Below are positions 56,566 to 64,000 of a DNA stretch of 64,000 bases, in pieces; the first letter of the stretch is position 1, and every line of letters begins with the position of its first letter. Source of the stretch: Cycas panzhihuaensis (taxonomy: Eukaryota > Cycadophyta); assembly GCA_023213395.1 (NCBI GenBank), contig CM041465.1:33053741-33117740 (forward strand). The letters run 5' to 3'. The notes below the pieces were generated by a model that made no database searches, was not told the DNA's origin, and saw only the letters and a list, made by a program, of their open reading frames with translations. The translations under genes and the position numbers were made by a program.

Positions 56566-58440
56566 TAAGTATGCCTAATTTTAGAGTATTTTGGTGATTT
56601 TTAGTTAACTTTGCTCCTTTTCCTTCATGTTCTTTAGCAAATATGAAGGTTTTCACAGTGTTGGAGCTTATACATAGCTAGTTATAAGATATTTTAGCCT
56701 TACATAGTGGATTCTAATGCCTGTTGGCATCCATCTGGGGTTTTGTCTAATTTTTGCTAAAGAAATGTGTGAAAAATCATGTTTTTTGCTTGTTGCAACC
56801 TTATTGTTGATGATTTTGACTTGTTAGAGATTCACTGGTGATTGTAGTAGCCTCGCACCTATTTCTAGTGCCTGACAAAAGAGTTTTTAGGTTATAGTTA
56901 GTTATGTTCTTCACTGTATAGTCTCCAAAGACCCTTTAGTTTTAGCAGCTTTGTGCAATCACTACATGGCATATTTTTTTATGTTGTTTCTTTTGTTGGC
57001 TCTCTCTACATCATGTTCCCTTTCCCCTACAATCTTGCTTTGATTGGTGTCCATCTGAGGTGGTTTTGGGCCATTCAAACCTCCATAGGGATCACACGCC
57101 TTATGTGCAGACCGTGAAACCTTTATTTTTTAGATTTTGATCCTTTTCTACCCAAACTTCACAACATTACACTTTATTACGTTAAATTAAACTATAATCT
57201 CTTATTAAATCCAATTTAGCTCCTCCATTTAATCATATATGACCTCTATATGACCTTTTTCTATGATTCAAAGGTAAACTTCAAGGCTAAATAAACTAAA
57301 TTTGATCTTTTTTTACCTTGTAAAAGCTAATTAACTCCTTTGGATAAATTTTCACATCCACCAACCCCCTAACAACATTAGTAGGTGGTCATGTGGGGTC
57401 TACAGGTGATCAGGGGCCAATCCGAAGGGGGCTCAATCCCACTTTTATTTTCTTAGGCATAAAAAGGCACCTATACTATTTGGTGATATCTCCTTAACCG
57501 TGCATTCATTTTGCAAACTGTTTGAAGTACCAAAAATTAGATTCAAATCTCTATAGCTTATAATCAAAGTAAACCAGATTTAGAGTTAATTTAAAGTAGA
57601 TATTAGCTTCTCAAGTTGGATTTTATGTTTGAGCTACTTAAGCCTTATTTTTTAAAATTTAAAGGCATTTTTTAGTTTTTTTAAGGTTCTTTTGCTATAT
57701 TAGCTTGTGGCTTATCTTTTTTAACTATTTAATTTTGATTTTTAAGGCTAATTAATGCATGGTAATGTCTCATATATAGGTGTTACTCTTGGAAGGTTAA
57801 AAAAGATTACTATCAAATCTTTGCCCATTAAGAGCTTTCTAAACCTACCCTTGTCATTTTAATTTGCTTTATTTTATTTTCATTTCATTTATTACTTTAA
57901 AATGAACCTCTTGTGTGTAAGAAACTCACTTTAAAAATTAAATTTTCACATTAAAAAGATAACTCCTAAATTGAATCCCCATTTCCAGCTTTGGAAGGAG
58001 AATGGTTAGGACCCCTGAAGTTACCACCACGCATACACCCTTAGCCTACTCATATTGGATGAGGAACATCATTAGCTATTGGGTGTAATAGGTGGCAAAC
58101 TAAGGCAGAGACCCTATCTTTTAGAGTTTAGAGACTAGGCTAGACCTAGGGGGTGAGTGCCTTGGTTAGTAAGTTTTTACTACTAGATCTATCATTTGTC
58201 ATAAGACCAGCACAGGTTGGGAAACAAATTAGGGAATATCTTAAGACCTTCTTTGTAGCCTATATATTTAAGTATATTGAGCCCTTGAGCTTAAGTACTA
58301 GTATATTGGGTCCTTAGCTTGCCATTTGTAGGCAAGTGTCATTAGACAAGATAGTAACTAAGAGCTTTCCTAAAGACCCTTAGCCTTAGAATCCTAGATT
58401 AGAAGCCACTTAGGTAGATTAGTATCTTATCATATAAAAA
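56566..58440 (+). other. Long untranslated leader of copia U
   Basis: No gene. It shares blocks with the K leader (58005-58030, 58125-58225) and a weaker form of the C/K leader motif at 57388-57440 (GGTCATGTGG and GGGGGCTCAATCC). Confidence 0.7.
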
Positions 58441-59450
58441 CTTTAAAGACATAAATTCACACACAAAAACCTTTTAAATATGGAATTATAAATACTTCTT
58501 TCTAATAACATCAAACTCAATGACATTAATGACTTTATACCTTGGAAGAAGCAAGTCAAAAACTTGCTCATCATAAATGAATATTGGGTGTACATCAATG
58601 GGGACATACCCATGCCTAAGCCCACTCAAGATCCTAATGATTCCACTAAAACTATTCCACTTGATCATGTAGCCTTAGTAAACTTCAAAGCTAAGGACAA
58701 TATCGTCTTATCCTTCCTCCACTTAGTCACTAAAGACCAAGTGGATTAAAATATTGAAATAACATAATGCTCAACTAAAGCTTGGACCATGCTTTATTCC
58801 CTCTATGAGAGGAAGGATGAATCTAAGTCCCTTACCCTTAAGGCTTCCCTATTTACCATGCCTTTTACCATAAACATTACAAATCATTTTACCGAAGTTA
58901 AAACCATTAGAAACCAATTGATTATACTTGGTGAGCCACCTTCTAACCTGATTTAATCTCGAGTATTATAAACATTCTACCCATAGAATATAACACATTT
59001 GTCTCCAATATGATAATTATTCCAAGATGGACTTTATAATACTTGAGAGGATCTTACTTCAAGAGGAGAATATACTCAACTAACTAGGGGTAACATCAAC
59101 ATCTAACTCATCTCTTACCTTTACAGTCTAAAACTCAGAAGAAGGCAAGATCGTTAATAGAGTAACCAACTAGCTTAGTTAGCAAAAAGACCTAACTTAA
59201 TACTTAGACTCTCTCTCCATATCACAAGAGTCACATTAGTAGCCAACTCAACAGCATCTTATTAGCATCTTCTCCTCCTCCTATCCAACTTAGTAGTCTC
59301 AACAATCATAGCACCAACCATAGGGACGGTCTCAAAAGAAACAGCAGGGCAAACCAAATGTCACATGCCTCTACTGTGGCAAAATTGGACACCTAGCTGT
59401 TGAATGCATGAGAAGACTGGCTGACTTACAACTCTTGCAGAACCAAGGGA
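58440..59450 (+). pseudogene. Copia U gag remains
   Basis: 58564-58749 is open (NEYWVYINGDIPMPKPTQDP and then VALVNFKAKDNIVLSFLHLV), followed by frames broken by stops. At 59366-59407 the zinc knuckle CLYCGKIGHLAVEC is intact (CX2CX4HX4C), the best-preserved knuckle in the window. The start of gag is uncertain. Confidence 0.8.
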
Positions 59451-60130
59451 GCCAAGTATATGGGTTATTTTATTAACAACCACCCCCCATTTATCAACAA
59501 GGAGCACCCTCATACTATCAAGGAGGTCCCAATTATAATCAACAAATACAAGGAGCTTCTTATCAATAAGAATGACCATGCCCTCCTCAAGGAGCCCCTT
59601 TTCCATAATAAAGAGGCCCTTATTATTAATAAGGTAGTCCCATTCACTAATAAGGAGGCCTTTCTTACCTATAAAAGAGGCCATCATACTAACCTCAAGA
59701 CTAATTCTATCAGCAGAATTGGAATCCAAGGTTGACATAAGGATAAAGACCTCAAAATAGGCAATGGTTATTAAATAGAAATCAAAGGAACCAATAAAAT
59801 AATCAACAACAAGGTAGAAACATGGGATATGGTTAGGACTCCTCCTCCCATAACCTATTTTTTATAGTATTATCCTCACATCTTGATAAGACCACATGGC
59901 TCCTTGATTCTAATACAGCAAGATACATGACAAGTTCTAAAAAGACGTTAAAAGAGACCCAACCAATCAACACTCAAACAGTCATATTTAGGGATAACTT
60001 GACTTATAATATGACCAAAATTAATAGGGCATCGATAATATTGAAGGAATCTAATATTAGACACCACATCAGTAATGTATTCCTTGTACCTACTATGAAA
60101 ATAAAACTGCTTTCTATCATCTAAATGGAC
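59450..60130 (+). pseudogene. Copia U spacer and protease remains
   Basis: 59460-59735 is an odd open stretch made of repeats of NKE/NNK-like residues (KEAL, NKEA), probably an expanded low-complexity linker after the knuckle. The protease begins near 59890 with WLLDSNTARYMT, where D-S-N-T replaces D-S-G-A, so the enzyme is dead. 59927-60124 gives its C-terminal part (HHISNVFLVPTM). Confidence 0.75.
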
Positions 60131-60283
60131 AAGTAGAACTTAGATGTCCTCTTTATCCAAGACATTTGTAGAATTATAGACAATGCTATAGGCAAACTTG
60201 TGGCTATAGAACATGAAGATGGTAGCTTATATAGGTTGGACAGATCCCCCCTTGCCACTACTCCATAATATAAATCATATTCA

Positions 60284-61290
60284 ATGGCCAACATAATTGA
60301 ATCTAATAAGGGGAAGGATGTAATTGATGAAGAGTTCTCTTGTATACAAGAACCTGGAGAATGCTCCCATTCAAAAGATGATGAGATCACAAATAACTCC
60401 AAAGACCACCTATGGAATCAACACCTAAGTCATTTGAATATGCAAAGCTTGAACCTTATGTCTAGGCTCAAAATGGTATATAACCTACGAAAAATCAAGA
60501 GATACTATAACATATGCGAGGCTTGCCTAAAGGGAAAGAAGCAAAGAGAAAATTTCCCTTCCAAGAATGCATGGAGAGCTTCACAACGATTAGAGTTAGT
60601 TCATTCTAACATTCATGGCCCTATGTCCATCTAATCTCTCAATGGTAGTTGGTATTTCATCACCTTCATAGATGACTTCTCAAGGAAAGTATGAGTCTAT
60701 TTCTTGAGAAATAAATATCAAGCCCTAAATAGATTCAAAGAGTTCAAAGCTGTTGTAGAAAATGAAAGTGAAATGAAAAATCAAGATCCTTAGATCTGAT
60801 AATGATGGTGAGTATATTTTAAATTAGTTTAATAACTTTGCAAAGAACATGGCATCTAGTGTCAATTTTCTGCTCCTCACACACCCTAATAGAATGATGT
60901 AGTTGAAAGGATGAATTAAACTTTAATCAATAAAGGAAAAGCCATGCTTATTGTTGTCAACTTTACCACCAAATTTTGAGATGATGTCATTGCCACGACT
61001 ACTTATCTAACCAATATAAGTCCCATAATTGCAGTTAAGAACATTACTCCTGAAGAAGCTTAGTCAAGCCAAAAACCATCTGTAGCTCACTTAAGGATCT
61101 TTGGATGCATGATATATAAATATAACCTAAAGATAATAGAAAGAAGATTAATGACAACTGCCTTAAATACATCTTTCTTGGTTATATACCTAGTTGCAAA
61201 GCCTATAAAGTCTTTGATATAGTTGGTAACCAAGCTTATATGACACAAGATGTAATATTTGCAAAAGAACCACAATAACTAACCACTCCT
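60284..61290 (+). pseudogene. Copia U integrase remains
   Basis: 60284-60634 covers the pre-integrase zinc region (WNQHLSHLNMQSLNLM, CEACLKGKKQRENFP and LVHSNIHGPM). The integrase core follows to about 61120 in broken frames. At 60881-60915 the block reads TP-stop-stop-NDVVERMN, the family pattern PQQ having become two stops. 61130-61260 gives the trailing FLGYIPSCKAYKVFD-type segment. Confidence 0.85.
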
Positions 61291-62330
61291 CAACCTCATA
61301 TTGTAGTAGCAAATGAAGTTGGTGCATCACAAGTGACCCTTGGATAAATTTTAGAGCCACCTATACCAACTTCCTCTTATACTCCTGGTCCATCATCAAT
61401 TCTAGCAGCTTCTTTGCCATCCACTCAAGTAAGCACAAACTTGCCTCTTATTTTAATTGATGACCTTCATGTGGAAGCCACTAGCTTTCAACCACTACTT
61501 AAGTAGGTACAATAGCTTTTAAAGGATGTTCCTCCTCCTCCCATAGATGCAAAAAGGCCTTCTAAGATGAGACACTCTATTACCCTCATAGCACATGTCC
61601 TTGAAACTTTTAAGCCTTCCATGTTTGAAGAGGCAGTCAAAAACTAAATATGGAAAGTAGTTATGGATGCAGATATGAATTCCATCTTAAAAATTAACAT
61701 TTGAAAGCTACTAAATTGCCACTTAGAAAGAAAGCAATTGACTGTAGATGGCTATACATGATAAAGTTTCGTGTAAATGGCATCGTAGAGTGTTAGAAAG
61801 CTCGCCTTATTATAAGAGGTTTCAAATAATAGGAAGGAATTGACTATGATGAGACCTTTGCACCAGTATCCAACATGACTATATTCTATTTAGTTGTGTC
61901 CCAAGTAGCTCAATTTAGATGACATGTTTACCAAATGGATGTAAAGAGTGCTTTCCTTAATAGAGAGCTTAAAGAAGAGGTTTTCTTGAAATAATCCCTA
62001 TGTGATGTTGTTCTAGGACAAGAACACTTAATTTGTAAACTCAAGAAAGCCCTTTATAGACTCAAGTAGGTACCACATGCCTGGTATGCAAAGATAGATG
62101 CCTTTCTCACACAACATGGATTTAATTATTTACCTTCTAATCCCGATCTCTATATTTGGGTTAGAGATAATTTGATCACCATTATTATACTTTATGTAGA
62201 TAACCTTGCTATCGTTGGCAATGATACATATGGAATTTCTTAGCTTTAATTAGAGTTAAAGAGCAACTTTGATATGACTAACCTTAGCCTACTCCACTAC
62301 TTCCTTGGAATTAAAGTTTAGTAAGAATCA
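61290..62330 (+). pseudogene. Copia U linker and reverse transcriptase remains
   Basis: A Pro/Ser-rich linker (61350-61440, SSYTPGPSSILAASLPS) leads to the reverse transcriptase: YDETFAPVSNMT at about 61847, YQMDVKSAFLNRELKEEV at about 61930, KLKKALYRLK-stop-VPHAW at 62040-62085, and the active site near 62190 as YVDN instead of YVDD. LLHYFLGIKV follows near 62295. Confidence 0.85.
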
Positions 62331-62459
62331 GGACACATCTTCTTAACTCAAACTAAGTATGACAATGAACTCTTGGAAAGATTTAGGATGATAGATTGTA
62401 AGCCTGCACCAATTCCCATAGAGACAGGAACCAAGTTAAACTTGGTTAAACAAGGAAAA

Positions 62460-63130
62460 CCTTTTGATCCCACTTTGTACCATTAGTTTGTTGGGAGTCT
62501 TATCTATCTCACTCATACTTGCCTAGACATCTCATATGCAGTAGGGATCTGCTTTAGGTATATGTCATAACCCAAAGCATCTCACTAGAAAGCAGCCACT
62601 GGGAACCTCAAATGCATTCATAGTACTCATCAGTTTGCCCTTAAGTGCAATAAGACTAACTCACCTATTCTAAAGGGACATATAAATGTTAATTAGGCTG
62701 GTTACCAAGATATACACCATTCAACTTCAAGCTATTGTTTTGATATGAACCTAGTTGTAATCTCGTGGAGCTATAAGAAGTAGCCTAATATTGCCCTTTC
62801 CTCTACCAAAGTAGAATACAAAGCAGTTGTCCATGGCACTGCAGAGTTGATTTGGCTTAGAAGGATTCTCATCGAGCTTGGACTTCAACAGACTTTGCCA
62901 ATTATCCTATGTTATGACAATTAGAGTGTGTTGAAGATGACGAAAAATCCTATATTCCATGCTATAACCAAGCACATTAAGGTCTACTATCACTTCATCT
63001 ATAAGCATGTCTAAAATGGAGAAGCTAATCTTGTCTACCATCCTATTGAAGACCAAGTTGCTGACATCTTTACTAAAGCACTTAGTGAACCAAAGTTTGA
63101 ACAACTTAGATTTGACCTTGGCATCTAAAG
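62460..63130 (+). pseudogene. Copia U RNase H remains
   Basis: Starts with H-stop-FVGSLIYLTHTCLDISYAVG (62481-62550), then YKK-stop-PNIALSSTKVEYKAV (62770-62825), TAELIWLRRILIELGL and DN-stop-SVLKM (62915-62935), and ends DQVADIFTKAL near 63050-63085. All landmarks are in one sense, broken mainly by stops at glutamine positions. Confidence 0.88.
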
Positions 63131-63144
63131 AAATGAAATTGCTA

Positions 63145-63155
63145 TTAAGGGAGGG
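63145..63155 (+). other. Polypurine tract of copia U
   Basis: TTAAGGGAGGG directly before the 3' LTR. Confidence 0.8.
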
Positions 63156-63536
63156 GGTTAAAACTATCCAATACCTCCTTCATTTCTTCACACCTTTGTC
63201 ATATGTCTATATTATACTAAAGGATCCTTTTATGTAATTAAATCATATTGGATAGTGAGGTCAGGTCTACCTCTTATGTCATTAAGTCGGCCTATCCCAT
63301 TGTAATATAACCTTGGTAGATGGCTATACATATTGCCCCATATATTTATACATTGAATTGATTTATAATTAATGTGGAAGATCTACCGAATAGAGAGCCT
63401 ACAATGTGGAAAATTCACATGTATCATTTCATATTCATATGTTATGTTTATTTGCTTGATCTATTGAATATTTATCAATATTTTGCTTATTATACTTAAA
63501 TCAAGGTATACATATAAAGATTCTGACATTTTTACA
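63156..63536 (+). repeat. 3' LTR of copia U
   Basis: 381 bp matching 56172-56552, followed by TCACT. Confidence 0.92.
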
Positions 63537-63541
63537 TCACT

Positions 63542-64000
63542 GTGATCACGAATTAGTTAGGCCACTCCTTCATATATATGGTTTTATTAGTGTTGAGTCA
63601 ACTTTATACTATGAACATGTCATCCTATATGGCTAAACAAGTGAGCTAATAATTAATGCAAGAGTAGCATGAAGAAAGGTGAGATAATATAAGCATCTTT
63701 TTAGCATTCATGGCTAGAATCAAATGGCTCTATGGCCTTATAAGGGTATTATGGCCTTAAATTACCACTATATGCTTATAAACTTGCCTTTGTGGGCTCT
63801 TAGTTATCTCTATGGGCTTATATATACTACTATGGGCTATAAAATATCAAGCATTATACGTGTCAAATCACATAAAATTCCATAAAATATAGATTTAACT
63901 TAATAAAAATTAAATTATTTTGTCTCTAATGATAATTTTAATAAATTTAAAGAAAAATAGATTCTTTAGAGCCTGTATCATAATTTTTATATTTTACCCC
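63542..64000 (-). mobile_element. C-like element, minus strand, continuation beyond copia U
   Basis: Read on the minus strand this matches 51990-52330 of the C-related element: ACCCC near the edge, AGGCTCTAAAGAATCTAT, and then the series of 'AGCCCATAG', 'AAGCCCATAG' and 'GGCCATA' words. It leaves the window, so its 5' end is not seen. Confidence 0.65.

Larger units (their letters stand above)
56172..63536 (+). mobile_element. Copia element U, complete but inactivated
   Basis: Two LTRs of 381 bp each (56172-56552 and 63156-63536), target duplication TCACT (56167-56171 and 63537-63541), PBS and polypurine tract in place. The interior has a 1.9-kb leader and then gag, protease, integrase, reverse transcriptase and RNase H in copia order on the plus strand. 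It is the uninterrupted relative of K. Many stops, a large share of them TAG or TAA where the family has glutamine, make it non-functional. Confidence 0.93.

Overview
This window is plant nuclear DNA. It looks like a large, AT-rich, transposon-filled genome, and a gymnosperm-type genome is my best guess. The reasons are nested Ty1/copia and Ty3/gypsy LTR retrotransposons, primer-binding sites matching the 3' end of plant initiator tRNA-Met (TGGTATCAGAGC), GT-AG introns, and a single plant-like flavoprotein monooxygenase gene fragment. There are no bacterial-type operons. Almost every long reading frame belongs to a decayed retroelement.

Layout. (1) 1-17718 is a tandem array, minus strand, of a 'gag-only' LTR element: LTR 17320-17718, internal region, shared LTR 4934-5318, second internal region. 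Both internal regions carry the same antisense insert ('element C', 1462-4820 and 13796-17205). Both are also broken at the same gag position by a Ty3/gypsy element: complete at 5715-12424 (5-bp target duplication CTCAT), and seen only as an LTR end at 1-108. The repeat period is about 12.3 kb. (2) 17719-21640 holds degraded copia remains. (3) 21838-46439 is one copia element (family K/U) expanded to 24.6 kb by two nested insertions. These are a complete gag-only element at 27157-32817 (target duplication GAGCA) and a minus-strand copia element at 33788-45644 (GTAAG/GTAAA). The second is itself interrupted by a truncated minus-strand gypsy element at 37866-42327 with an unusual inverted LTR cluster at its end. 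(4) 46440-49454 carries a perfect 60-bp palindrome and the first two exons of a FAD-dependent monooxygenase on the minus strand (47968-48716). (5) 49455-52889 is an old element related to C. (6) 52890-55710 is unassigned AT-rich DNA. (7) 55711-64000 is a minus-strand C-like element split by a copia element at 56172-63536 with matching 381-bp LTRs and the target duplication TCACT.

How the parts relate. The autonomous-type elements (copia K and U, minus copia, gypsy) once encoded gag, protease, integrase, reverse transcriptase and RNase H, but every copy here is broken. Stops often fall where these families carry glutamine, and the copia YVDD motif is altered in each copy where I could read it. 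The gag-only family and family C lack any polymerase, so they must have been mobilised in trans. The two families share the first 13 bp of their LTRs. Family C also shares a leader motif with the copia K/U leaders. The only host gene seen is the monooxygenase, whose remaining exons would lie to the left of 47968, possibly beyond the retroelement cluster.
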